Positions 15,211 through 23,640 of a DNA stretch of 45,354 bases are shown one piece after another. The stretch lies in the NCBI GenBank assembly GCA_012522475.1, contig JAAYKH010000005.1, forward strand, positions 1-45,354, given 5' to 3'. Source of the DNA: Chloroflexota bacterium. GTDB taxonomy: Bacteria; Chloroflexota; Anaerolineae; Anaerolineales; Anaerolineaceae. Under the pieces are notes generated by a model, which worked only from the letters and a program-made list of their open reading frames with translations, did not search any database and was not told where the DNA came from. The position numbers were made by a program, and so were the translations under genes. Position 1 is the first letter of the stretch. Every line of letters starts with the position of its first letter.

Positions 15211-17634
15211 ATGCTCAACGCTGACACCAAACGCCGTATCGACAACGCCCGCGATATCCTGGTTGGCAAGGTGCCCGACCCTAAAACCCAGGTGGAACAG
15301 ATCACCTTTGCCATGATCTACAAGTTTATGGACGATATGGACCAGCTTTCGCTGCGCCTGGGCGGCAAGGCCTCTTTTTTCAATAATGGCTACGAGGGCT
15401 TTGCCTGGTCGAAACTGATGGATATAAAGCTCTCTGGCATCCAACGACTGGATTTGTACGTGCGGGCGCTGGAGGGCATGTCGAACAACCCCTTCATCCC
15501 CCAGCTGTTCCGCGATGTGTTCAAGGGCGCCTTTTTGCCCTACCGCGACAGCGAAACCCTGAACCTGTTCCTGAAGGAGATGGACGGCTTTACCTACGAT
15601 CACAGCGAAGCCCTGGGCGACGCCTACGAGTACCTGCTTTCCATCTTCGCCACCCAGGGCAAAGCCGGGCAGTTTCGCACGCCGCGCCACATCATCGACT
15701 TCATCGTTGACTGCGTAGACCCCGGCCTGCACGACAGCGTGCTGGACCCGGCCTGCGGCACGGCCGGCTTTTTAATCTCGGCTTATAAGCATATAACCGA
15801 GAAATACCGCGATAACCCGCTGACCCCCGACCAGAAGCAAGGGTTGACGGAAAACTTCGTGGGCTATGACATCTCGCCCGATATGGTGCGCCTGTCGCGC
15901 GTCAATATGTATTTGCACCAGTTCCCCAACCCCACCATCCACGAATACGACACGCTTACCACCGAAGACCGCTGGGACGAGACCTTCGACGTGATTTTGG
16001 CCAACCCGCCCTTCATGACGCCCAAGGGCGGCATCCGCCCGCACAAACGTTTTGCCGTGCGCGCCAACCGCTCGGAGGTGCTGTTTGTGGATTACATCGC
16101 CGAGCACCTGAACGTGGGCGGCCGGGCGGGGGTGATCGTGCCGGAGGGGATTATCTTCCAGTCGAGCAACGCCTACAAAGCCCTGCGCAAAATGCTGGTG
16201 GAGGAGGGCTACCTGTACGCAGTGATCTCGCTGCCGGCGGGGGTGTTCAACCCCTACAGCGGCGTGAAGACCAGTATTTTACTGCTGGATAAAGACCTGG
16301 CGCGCCGGGCAGAGCGTATTTTGTTTGTGAAGGTGGAACAGGACGGCTACGACCTGGGCGCCCAGCGGCGGGAAATTGAGCAGGACGACCTGCCCGAAGC
16401 GCTGGCGGCGATTAAAGCCTTTCAGGCCGAGCCAGCCGCAGAGCCGGAAAACAGCGCGCGGGCCTGGACGGTTGAAAAGACGCGCCTGGGCGAGGACGGC
16501 GACTACAACCTGAGCGGGGAGCGCTACCGCCAAGTGGTGTTGGTGAGCCAAAAATGGCCAATGGTGAAATTAGGGGATGTTACTAACATGTATCAACCAA
16601 AAACAATTACCTCAAGGGAAATACAGAAGTCAGGCCCTTATAAAGTATTTGGTGCTAATGGTGTAATCGGATTTTTTAATGATTATAACCATGAAGATGA
16701 GGAGGTTCTAATTACATGTAGGGGAGCTACTTGTGGAAAAATAAATATGTCGGAACCTAAATCATGGATTACTGGAAATGCGATGGTGGTAACACCAAAA
16801 GATAAAAACACGTTGTTAAAAAACTTTCTGTATTTTTTACTACAATTCTCCAATTTACATTTAATGATATCTGGTTCTGCACAACCACAAATAACCAGGA
16901 AATCTCTTAATGCTTTTGTTATTCCTCTTCCACCTTTAGATGTCCAGCAAGAGATCGTGGACGAGATCGAGGGCTACCAGAAGGTCATCGACGGGGCGCG
17001 CCAGGTGGTCGAAAACTACAAGCCCGTCATCCCCATCGACCCGGACTGGCCGCTGGTCAAGCTGGGGGAGGTGTGTGAGGTAAAAGGTGGAAAAAGAGTT
17101 CCAAAGGGCATGTCATTTAGTCAAGAGAAAACAAAATACCCTTATTTGCGGGTTACTGACTTTAAAAATTTTGGGGTGGATACAACTAATTTAAGGTTTG
17201 TAGATGAGAAAGTATTCGAAAAAATAAAGCAATATACCATATCATCTGAAGATGTTTTTATTTCAATAGCAGGCACAATTGGTATAGTTGGTACAATTGA
17301 TCCTGAATTAGATGGCGCAAATCTTACAGAAAATGCTGCAAAAATTGTTATTGAGAATAAAAAGGAAATTGACAAGCATTTCTTGGTTTATTGTTTAGCA
17401 TCCACATTTGTGCAACAACAGATTATTAAATTTACGCATGCAGTCGGAGTGCCAAAGCTAGCTTTATTTCGAATTAAAGATTTAATAATACCACTGGCAT
17501 CAGTTGAAGATCAAAAACTAATTGTTGATGGAATAAGCAAAGAAAATCAGATAATTAATTGCAATCAGTTACTTATAGAACGCTTTGAAGCCAAAATTGC
17601 CGCCCGCATCCAATCTGTGTGGGGGGCGGGGTAG
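15211..17634 (+). CDS. Type I HsdM-HsdS fusion (adenine methyltransferase plus specificity subunit)
   Basis: 807 residues. Residues 1-440 are an N6-adenine methyltransferase: HsdM-type N-terminal helices, SAM site DPACGTAGF (from Asp179) and catalytic NPPF (from Asn265). From about residue 450 comes an HsdS with two target-recognition domains, each opening WP-V-KLG-V, and a central spacer helix (QQEIVDEIEGYQKVIDGARQ). M and S are normally separate proteins; here one chain carries both. The methyltransferase and spacer DNA are GC-rich, while both recognition domains (16560-16940 and 17080-17590) are AT-rich, as expected after domain exchange. AAGGATT lies before the ATG. With hsdR it forms a complete system; the target sequence cannot be read from the protein. 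Confidence 0.92.
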   Translation: MLNADTKRRIDNARDILVGKVPDPKTQVEQITFAMIYKFMDDMDQLSLRLGGKASFFNNGYEGFAWSKLMDIKLSGIQRLDLYVRALEGMSNNPFIPQLFRDVFKGAFLPYRDSETLNLFLKEMDGFTYDHSEALGDAYEYLLSIFATQGKAGQFRTPRHIIDFIVDCVDPGLHDSVLDPACGTAGFLISAYKHITEKYRDNPLTPDQKQGLTENFVGYDISPDMVRLSRVNMYLHQFPNPTIHEYDTLTTEDRWDETFDVILANPPFMTPKGGIRPHKRFAVRANRSEVLFVDYIAEHLNVGGRAGVIVPEGIIFQSSNAYKALRKMLVEEGYLYAVISLPAGVFNPYSGVKTSILLLDKDLARRAERILFVKVEQDGYDLGAQRREIEQDDLPEALAAIKAFQAEPAAEPENSARAWTVEKTRLGEDGDYNLSGERYRQVVLVSQKWPMVKLGDVTNMYQPKTITSREIQKSGPYKVFGANGVIGFFNDYNHEDEEVLITCRGATCGKINMSEPKSWITGNAMVVTPKDKNTLLKNFLYFLLQFSNLHLMISGSAQPQITRKSLNAFVIPLPPLDVQQEIVDEIEGYQKVIDGARQVVENYKPVIPIDPDWPLVKLGEVCEVKGGKRVPKGMSFSQEKTKYPYLRVTDFKNFGVDTTNLRFVDEKVFEKIKQYTISSEDVFISIAGTIGIVGTIDPELDGANLTENAAKIVIENKKEIDKHFLVYCLASTFVQQQIIKFTHAVGVPKLALFRIKDLIIPLASVEDQKLIVDGISKENQIINCNQLLIERFEAKIAARIQSVWGAG

Positions 17635-17642
17635 GGTATCGA

Positions 17643-18245
17643 ATGTTGAATGATAGATTTGGCTTTGAAAACGCTATACCGCAAAATCTCCGTGAAAGTT
17701 TTATGTGGCTATGTCAAGACCTTGCTGATTTAGTAACAACTTGGGATTTTTATAAAGACTTATTTGAAAACAAACAAGATAGGGATCTCCTTGAAAAATA
17801 TCTACTCTTCTCAGTCTTTATCATTGAAGAAGCTTTAATGGTTTCAATCACTATGGCAATTTGCCGTTTAAACGACCCTGAAGAACAACAGAAAAATCGG
17901 AATTTATCTTTCGAAGTGCTTGTTAAAGAATGTCCCGATATTCAAGGTCTGGATGATCTTTACAAAAACTTTAAAAACGCGTGTGAACCTTTTAGTCTTC
18001 ATCGTAACAAACGCTTTGGACACCGCGATAGGAAAACAATACTGGGCGACACAGATGAAACCTTGCCAAATATTAGAAAAAAAGAAATAGAAGAAGTCAT
18101 TGATTTGGCAACCCAGATATTAAATTTAGTAGGCTCATATTTTTCTGAATATGAGTGGTGTTTTGTTTCCTCCTCATGTGGCGGTGCAAAAACTCTTTTG
18201 TACTGGTTCAAAAAGGGGTTGGAGAGTCGGCATTTAATTAATTGA
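17643..18245 (+). CDS. HEPN/AbiU2-like protein, possible abortive-infection RNase
   Basis: About 200 residues, all-helical and AT-rich. The segment SLHRNKRFGHRDRKTI holds Arg121-x5-His127, which fits the R-x4-6-H motif of HEPN ribonucleases, and the HRD-K pattern resembles the AbiU2 group. HEPN proteins of defence islands cleave RNA when triggered. I start at the ATG at 17643, just after the hsdMS stop (8 bp), with a weak AGGG site 8 bases upstream; a GTG at 17619 would overlap hsdMS. Base composition matches the AT-rich recognition domains rather than hsdR. No antitoxin is visible beside it. The HEPN call is from the motif and helices only. Confidence 0.55.
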   Translation: MLNDRFGFENAIPQNLRESFMWLCQDLADLVTTWDFYKDLFENKQDRDLLEKYLLFSVFIIEEALMVSITMAICRLNDPEEQQKNRNLSFEVLVKECPDIQGLDDLYKNFKNACEPFSLHRNKRFGHRDRKTILGDTDETLPNIRKKEIEEVIDLATQILNLVGSYFSEYEWCFVSSSCGGAKTLLYWFKKGLESRHLIN

Positions 18246-18530
18246 CATAATTTTCAACGCTGCATATTACGCATGACCACATTGTGACTTGCGTGATAAA
18301 CACCGTTTGCCATATTTGTGCCTTTGTACAGCCCCGTCCAATTCACCGGTAGGGACGGACCTCCGTGTCCGCCCAGGGCAATCCTCTGTGGTTGCCCATA
18401 CGAATGACCAAAAAACAATTGCAATAGTAATTTCTCCATGAACGCGACCAACCGGCCCCTGTGCAACCGCAAAAACCCGCGTCTACCCGGGTTTGATTAT
18501 GCCCAACCCGGGGCGATGGGAATGGGAATG
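18246..18530. other. Intergenic stretch with a GGACGGA-type hairpin, no gene
   Basis: Between the HEPN-like gene and the right repeat array. A hairpin GGACGGACC...TCCGTGTCC lies at 18353-18375, of the dispersed-repeat kind, and a weak inverted repeat lies near 18266-18297. I see no convincing coding sequence. Confidence 0.5.
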
Positions 18531-18880
18531 TGTCATCGCGAGTCCCCGAAGGGGACGAAGCGATCCCCACTTCCACACTGTAGAGATTGCTTCACTTCGT
18601 TCGCAATGACAAGGGCGTCTGTCATCGCGAGCTCCATAGGGACGAAGCGATCTCTAGTGCCACCTCTTGTCATCGCGAGCCTGCGAAGCGATCCCCACTT
18701 CCACGCTGTAGAGATTGCTTCACTTTGTTCGCAATGACAACGCGTTCCACCTGTCATCGTGAGCCCCGAAGGGGACGAAGCGATCCCCATTTCCACGCTG
18801 TAGAGATTGCTTCACTTCGTTCGCAATGACAAGGGCGACTGTGTCATCGCGGGTCCCCAAAGGGGACGAAGCGATCACAT
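18531..18880. repeat. Palindromic repeats, right array
   Basis: Three full units of the same family as the left array, in the same orientation: 18531-18611, 18668-18739 and 18752-18831, with partial units at 18620 and 18842. Two full units and the last partial one carry an extra inner hairpin (CCCCGAAGGGG or a variant) that lengthens them to about 80 bp. The array closes the stretch that contains the restriction system and the HEPN-like gene. Confidence 0.9.
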
Positions 18881-18942
18881 ATTTCCACCAGGGGTTGCTT
18901 CTCTCCGCTGCGCCCGGTTGCAATAACCGGTAACCGAATCAC

Positions 18943-18975
18943 AAACCGCCGTTGATTAAAAACGGCGGTTTTGTT
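18943..18975. terminator. Rho-independent terminator
   Basis: An 11-bp perfect stem AAACCGCCGTT / AACGGCGGTTT (18943-18953 and 18961-18971), 7-base loop, followed by TTTGTT. The A-run on the other side could let it act on both strands. Confidence 0.7.
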
Positions 18976-19001
18976 ACGGGTGTTTTATAACGCGATCGGG
19001 G

Positions 19002-19043
19002 CAAAAAGTGCGCCCCAAACCGCACAGGTGCGCTCACTTTTTG
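19002..19043 (-). terminator. Terminator of the small minus-strand gene
   Basis: An inverted repeat with CAAAAAGT and GCGC in the left arm and GCGC and ACTTTTTG in the right arm, with a small bulge. On the minus strand it follows and partly overlaps the stop codon at 19034 and ends in a T-run. Confidence 0.5.
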
Positions 19044-19252
19044 TTGATTTCGGCGAGCACGTTCAGCAGCATCTCCTCGGTCAGCCCGGCCTGCTTGGCC
19101 TGGGGCACGTCCAGGATGGCTTTGAGCGTCATACCCTTGGCCAGCGCGATCATCGGGTTTTTGGTGATGCCCGGAACATATTTTTCAACGATTTCCACCG
19201 CGCGCTTATCTTTAAGCAGTTCACCAACCTTGCTCAGCAATGAATAGTCCAT
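19034..19252 (-). CDS. Small conserved protein of unknown function
   Basis: A 72-residue, probably all-helical protein (MDYSLLSKVGELLKDKRAVE...). AGGAGACGTT directly before the ATG is a strong ribosome site. The pattern of a short helix, KYVPGI-KNPMI-LAKGMTL and a C-terminal helix LTEEMLLNVLAEI is one I associate with small stand-alone domains found also as tails of larger enzymes, but I cannot name the family. It stands alone between a bidirectional terminator and the ECF sigma gene, on the opposite strand to both neighbours. Confidence 0.75.
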   Translation of the reverse strand: MDYSLLSKVGELLKDKRAVEIVEKYVPGITKNPMIALAKGMTLKAILDVPQAKQAGLTEEMLLNVLAEINKK

Positions 19253-19356
19253 AACGTCTCCTTAGTTAATCAGTATCCGGTTTTTTAAAAGTCTTGGGTT
19301 ATTATAGCCCATCCCCGGGGGTCTGAAAAGCACGGCGCGCCTCCGCCGGGGGTTGA

Positions 19357-19384
19357 TTGCAATCTGTGCAAAACCTAAGATAAT
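19357..19384 (+). promoter_or_regulatory. Candidate promoter of the ECF sigma gene
   Basis: TTGCAA (19357-19362) and GATAAT (19379-19384), 16 bp apart, 93 bp before the start codon. Confidence 0.4.
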
Positions 19385-19477
19385 TAAGCTAACCCGGCGC
19401 CGCAGGCAAGGGTGTTAATCTTAAAACCGTCATGTTTGGGCAGGTTTTACGTTATACAGGTTAGAAGAGGATGCTTT

Positions 19478-20005
19478 ATGGATGTTCAAAGCCAGGCACC
19501 ACACATTTTTGATGAGGAAACTTTGATTGCTTTATATGATGATCACAGCGATTCAATCTATCGGTACGCCTTCCGCTCTTTGGGCGAAGCAAACCTGGCG
19601 GAAGATTGTGTTGCCGATGTGTTCACCCGCTTTTTGGAACGGGTGGCCACGGGTAAAGCGCTGACCGGCAATCTCAGGGCTTACCTTTATCGGGTTGCGC
19701 ACAACTGGATTGTGGATTATTACCGCCAGGAAAAACCAGAAGCAGACCTGGAAGCCCAGCCCCTGCCGGCGCGCAATGCGAACCCTGAAAAACACCTCTC
19801 TGAAAAGGAAAACCAGGCCCACCTGCGCCAGGCCCTGCTGGCATTGCCGGAAGACCAGCGGTTGGTGATTGAGCTACGGGTGATGGAAAAATGGCCTTAC
19901 GAAGCGGTGGCCGATGTTTTGGGTAAATCGGTTGAAGCCAGCCGGGCTTTACAATACCGCGCCCTTAAAAAATTACGACAATCCTTTAACCTCCAATGGA
20001 TGTGA
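19478..20005 (+). CDS. ECF-type sigma-70 factor
   Basis: 175 residues from the ATG at 19478, where AGAGGATG gives a ribosome site; an upstream in-frame ATG at 19412 lacks one. Region 2 is seen in YRYAFRSLGEANLAEDCVADVF and LRAYLYRVAHNWIVDYYR, and region 4 in LLALPEDQRLVIELR and EAVADVLGKSVEASRALQYRALKKLR. There is no sigma region 1 or 3, as expected for an ECF factor. It ends three bases before the next gene, a membrane protein that probably controls it. ECF factors direct RNA polymerase to a small regulon after an envelope or stress signal. Confidence 0.92.
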   Translation: MDVQSQAPHIFDEETLIALYDDHSDSIYRYAFRSLGEANLAEDCVADVFTRFLERVATGKALTGNLRAYLYRVAHNWIVDYYRQEKPEADLEAQPLPARNANPEKHLSEKENQAHLRQALLALPEDQRLVIELRVMEKWPYEAVADVLGKSVEASRALQYRALKKLRQSFNLQWM

Positions 20006-20008
20006 ACC

Positions 20009-21721
20009 ATGTATAAAAAGAACGACCACCCGATGACCGATGCCGAGCTGGAAGGCCTGCTGGCTGAACTAAGCCAGGTGCCGCAGCGCAATCCGGATAA
20101 CGCTGCCCGGACGAAAGCCCGGTATTTAATCGCTGTGGGGAAAAGCCTGCAGGCGAGTACAACCGAACAAACAATAAAAACGAGACGAAAAAAGGAGTTC
20201 AGGGAAATGAAACCCTTCTTTAAGAAATTTTCACTGGCTTTTACGCTGGCCGCTGTTTTACTGGTCTTCCTGCTGGGCGGGCTGGGGGTAACCGCGGCCG
20301 CCGCCTCGAGCGCGCTGCCCGGCGACCCATTGTACGGGGTAAAAACCGGGTGGGAGCAAACGCGGCTTCAACTGACCAGGCAGGACTTCAAAAAGGTAGA
20401 GCTTAACCTGGCCTATGCCCAGAACCGACTGGATGAAATTGAAACGTTAATCGCGGCAGAGCGTCTGGGCGATTTAGAAGCCTCCGTGCAGGCCTATGAA
20501 ACCTATATCTTGGAAGCGCTGGCCGGGCTGGAAGCCATTCGCAGCAACAGCATGGCGGTCGATTCCCAGCTGGATCGTGCCATAACGGCCTCCCTGGGAA
20601 AATACACCGCCGACCTGGAGACTCTCTCCAATCGTGTGCAGACCCAGCGAAGGACGCGGTTCGATGAAGCGATTCTGTTTTCAAAATCGGCCGGCGCCTA
20701 TCATGGGAAGATTGAATTCGTCGGCACGGTTAACGCGATCAACCCGGACCTGTGGGTCGTTTCCGGGCTTGAGGTGATCATCACCGCGTCAACGGAAATT
20801 GAAATGGGGATTGATGTTGGTCAACAGGTGGAAGTCGAAGGTTGGGTGGACGCCCTGGGCAGTATTTACGCCCGGGAGATTGAACACGAAGCGGATGGAC
20901 GGGCTTTCAGCCTGAACGGGAAGGGCGAATTTTTGGGCATCGTCAACGAAATCCAACCCGATTACTGGGTGGTCAACGGCATTCGTTTCGAAGTCTCAGC
21001 CACGGCCAGGATTGAACCCGGCATCAGGGTGGGCGATTTCGTTGAGGTTGAATTTGTGCGCAACGATAAGGATGAATATATCTTGCGGGAAGCAGAATTC
21101 GCGTTTGATGACGATGAATATGTTGGCAGCGTCGACGAAATCCACACCGAATACTGGGTGATTGACGGCCTGCGTTTCGAGCTTTTGCCAAAATCGAGGA
21201 TTGAAAAGGGCATCAAGGTCGGCGACTTTGTTGAGGTGGAATTTGTGCGCAACGCGTCCGGCGAAAACTATTTGCTGGAGGTTGAATTTGCCGACAGCGA
21301 AATCTACGGCGTGGCTGACGAAATCAACACCGATCACTGGATCGTCAACGGTATCCGCTGTGAAGTGCTGCCAAATACAAAGAGTGAACCCGGCATCAAG
21401 GTCGGCGATTACGTCGAGGTGGAATTTGTGCGCAACCAGGCTGGTGAGTACATCCTGCTGGATGTTGAACACGAAGATGCTTACAATAGCTCTGATGCTG
21501 GCTACGGCCATCATCGACACGGCGGCGATGATGATGAAATGGTTGGCTTTGTGGACGAAATCCATTCCGATTACTGGGTTATTAATGGTATTCGCTTCAA
21601 CCTCCTGCCGAAATCTGAAATAGAGTGGGGGCTTAAAGTGGGTGATTTTGTTGAGGTTGAATTTTTCAAAAACAGCGCCGGGGCATATTTCTTGCTGGAG
21701 GTTGAACACGAAGATGATTGA
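20009..21721 (+). CDS. Membrane-anchored DUF5667-type protein with five DUF5666-like repeats
   Basis: 570 residues. Residues 1-65 are polar and should lie in the cytoplasm. One membrane helix follows (about 70-95, LAFTLAAVLLVFLLGGLG), then an AAAASSALPGDPLYGVK junction and helical region typical of DUF5667. From about residue 230 there are five tandem repeats of 60-65 residues, each with the core G-V-EI--DYWV-NGIRFE-----IE-GI-VGDFVEVEF, resembling DUF5666. Position three bases after the sigma gene, with a short cytoplasmic tail, suggests an anti-sigma or sensor role, but no zinc-binding anti-sigma motif is present. The linker before the last repeat is His/Asp-rich (GHHRHGGDDDE) and could bind metal. 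Confidence 0.82.
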   Translation: MYKKNDHPMTDAELEGLLAELSQVPQRNPDNAARTKARYLIAVGKSLQASTTEQTIKTRRKKEFREMKPFFKKFSLAFTLAAVLLVFLLGGLGVTAAAASSALPGDPLYGVKTGWEQTRLQLTRQDFKKVELNLAYAQNRLDEIETLIAAERLGDLEASVQAYETYILEALAGLEAIRSNSMAVDSQLDRAITASLGKYTADLETLSNRVQTQRRTRFDEAILFSKSAGAYHGKIEFVGTVNAINPDLWVVSGLEVIITASTEIEMGIDVGQQVEVEGWVDALGSIYAREIEHEADGRAFSLNGKGEFLGIVNEIQPDYWVVNGIRFEVSATARIEPGIRVGDFVEVEFVRNDKDEYILREAEFAFDDDEYVGSVDEIHTEYWVIDGLRFELLPKSRIEKGIKVGDFVEVEFVRNASGENYLLEVEFADSEIYGVADEINTDHWIVNGIRCEVLPNTKSEPGIKVGDYVEVEFVRNQAGEYILLDVEHEDAYNSSDAGYGHHRHGGDDDEMVGFVDEIHSDYWVINGIRFNLLPKSEIEWGLKVGDFVEVEFFKNSAGAYFLLEVEHEDD

Positions 21722-21815
21722 CCCCCGCCGTGCGAATGGCGCTGATTAGACATCCCTTGTCGAATTTAGCTTTATCAGCGCCGTAGACGTAAGCGGCTAA
21801 CCCAGCATTAAACTA

Positions 21816-21842
21816 AAAACCCACCTCAAAGGTGGGTTTTTT
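21816..21842 (+). terminator. Rho-independent terminator of the sigma operon
   Basis: Stem ACCCACCT / AGGTGGGT with a 3-base loop, flanked by AAAA and followed by six T. Confidence 0.85.
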
Positions 21843-21886
21843 GATGTCGGTCAAGGGGGCTGTTTTCAGACCAGTGATCGTCGCCT

Positions 21887-23392
21887 TCAAGCTGGCTCAG
21901 CGGGCAGGCTGGCCATCTCCTGAAGATAGGCGATATAAAAGCTGACCATCCTGGCGGAATTTTCGAAAGAAAGGCGCTCGTTGACAGCGTGCACGCGCTG
22001 GATATCGGTTGGATCGTAAACAATCGGCGAAAAGCGGAAGGCGTTTTCGGTCACCGGGGCGTAGTGGCGGGCATCGGTACCGCCCACCACCAGGTAAGGC
22101 GCCGTCAGCGCCCCGGGGAACGCCTCTTGCACGAGCCGGGCCAGCCCGATGAAATAGGGCGATTCAGCATCGGCCACAGGCGAAGGATCCCAGCCCGACG
22201 TACCTTCCAGCAGATCGCCCTCAAAGGGCAACACGCTGACGCGGTCATCGTTGATGCGTTCCTGCACCATTTGATACACCGAGGCCATGTCATCCCCGGG
22301 CAGCAGGCGGAAGTTGACCACGGCTTCTGCACGGGCGGGCAAGACGTTATCCTTGACGCCGGCGTTAATCATGGTTGGTGCGGTGGTGGTACGCAAGCTG
22401 GCGTTCATCACGTTCGATTGGGCCAATTGCTTCTTAACGATTCCGCCGAATAACCAGGTGTTGGCCAGGGCCATCCTCTGGATGAAGGGCAGCGCCGACC
22501 CGAGATAGCTCATCATAAACTCAACCACTTCAAGGCGCGCGGGCAGTGGGCGGGCTTCCAGCCTGGCAATCGCCCTGGAAAGGATACCGATGGCCGTTTC
22601 TGGCGCCGGTATGGACGAGTGCCCGCCATCCTGATTCACGGTTAACCGCAGGCTCAGGTAGCCTTTTTCCGAGATGCCAATCAATCCTAAGGGTGCGTCA
22701 ATGCCTGCTAAAACCCCTTCGTAAACGGCCCCGCCTTCATCCAGCAAGCAGCCAACCTGGACGCCGCGGCTTTTCAGCAGGTCGGCAATTGCCGCCGCGC
22801 CGTGTTGGCCGCTGATTTCCTCATCGTGGCCAAAGCCCAGAAAAACCGTCCGCTCGGGTTGAAAACCCTCTTTGAGCAGGTGCTCAACCGCTTCAAAAAT
22901 GCCGATCACGGCGCTTTTCATGTCCAGTGCGCCCCGCCCCCACACGAAGCCATCGGCCAGTTCGCCGCTGAAGGGCGGATACTCCCAGGCCGGGTCGTCC
23001 TCATCTGCCGGGACGACGTCCAAATGCCCGATGAGCATGACGGGCTCCAGGTCGGGGTCGGTTCCCGCCCAGGTGTACAACAGGCTGTAGTCGTTAATCG
23101 TTTCGTATTTCAACTGCTTGTGCACCGCGGGGTAAAGCGTCTGAAACAGTCGATGCAGTCCCAAAAAGGCAGACCCATCAATTTTTTTCGGGTCATTGTC
23201 CGAAATGGTCTTGTACTGAATGGCCAAACCCAGCCGCTCGGCAATAGACTTTCTGTCCACCAACAAAAATTCACGCGGCGTAACGTTCTTTTGCGGCGGT
23301 GAAAACAGGGCTGTTTTTAGAATAACAAAGCCAGCCAGGAATAAAACCAGCGCCAGTAAACCAATTCCTATTGATATAAAAAGCGTTCCCAT
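21887..23392 (-). CDS. M20-family metallopeptidase (carboxypeptidase S type)
   Basis: 501 residues from the ATG at 23392, preceded by GAGGAG; an upstream in-frame ATG at 23446 is not supported. One N-terminal membrane helix (about residues 3-27) anchors the enzyme. The two-zinc site is visible: LIGHLDVVP (His, Asp), GRGALDMKS (bridging Asp), GFGHDEEISG (catalytic Glu-Glu), LLDEGG and the late GGTDARHYAP (His). Length and the membrane anchor fit the yeast Cps1-like group, which removes C-terminal residues from peptides or hydrolyses N-acyl amino acids. The catalytic domain should face outwards. It stands alone, so the substrate is unknown. Confidence 0.9.
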   Translation of the reverse strand: MGTLFISIGIGLLALVLFLAGFVILKTALFSPPQKNVTPREFLLVDRKSIAERLGLAIQYKTISDNDPKKIDGSAFLGLHRLFQTLYPAVHKQLKYETINDYSLLYTWAGTDPDLEPVMLIGHLDVVPADEDDPAWEYPPFSGELADGFVWGRGALDMKSAVIGIFEAVEHLLKEGFQPERTVFLGFGHDEEISGQHGAAAIADLLKSRGVQVGCLLDEGGAVYEGVLAGIDAPLGLIGISEKGYLSLRLTVNQDGGHSSIPAPETAIGILSRAIARLEARPLPARLEVVEFMMSYLGSALPFIQRMALANTWLFGGIVKKQLAQSNVMNASLRTTTAPTMINAGVKDNVLPARAEAVVNFRLLPGDDMASVYQMVQERINDDRVSVLPFEGDLLEGTSGWDPSPVADAESPYFIGLARLVQEAFPGALTAPYLVVGGTDARHYAPVTENAFRFSPIVYDPTDIQRVHAVNERLSFENSARMVSFYIAYLQEMASLPAEPA

Positions 23393-23528
23393 GTAGATTT
23401 TGCTCCTCTCGATACAACGGCAGGGGGTTGTCAGGCACATTTTCATCAGGGTTGCCGTGCGTCTGTGTGGATTGCAGGCCGTCTGAAAATGATTTTGACG
23501 TCAAAGACAGTGAATGAATTTGAATAAA

Positions 23529-23534
23529 ATTATA
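23529..23534 (-). promoter_or_regulatory. Possible -10 box of the M20 peptidase gene
   Basis: TATAAT on the minus strand in an AT-rich stretch, 137 bp before the start codon; no strong -35 box. Confidence 0.3.
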
Positions 23535-23582
23535 TCACCAGGCGCATCATTTTACAGATTGTGTTTTGGCTGACTGATGGGC

Positions 23583-23610
23583 TTGAAAAGCATTCGAAGT
23601 ATGGGATAAT
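23583..23610 (+). promoter_or_regulatory. Candidate promoter of the DUF4261-like gene
   Basis: TTGAAA (23583-23588) and GATAAT (23605-23610), 16 bp apart, about 30 bp before the ATG. Confidence 0.5.
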
Positions 23611-23640
23611 CAAAGCAACCACGACCTTTGGACCCTATCC

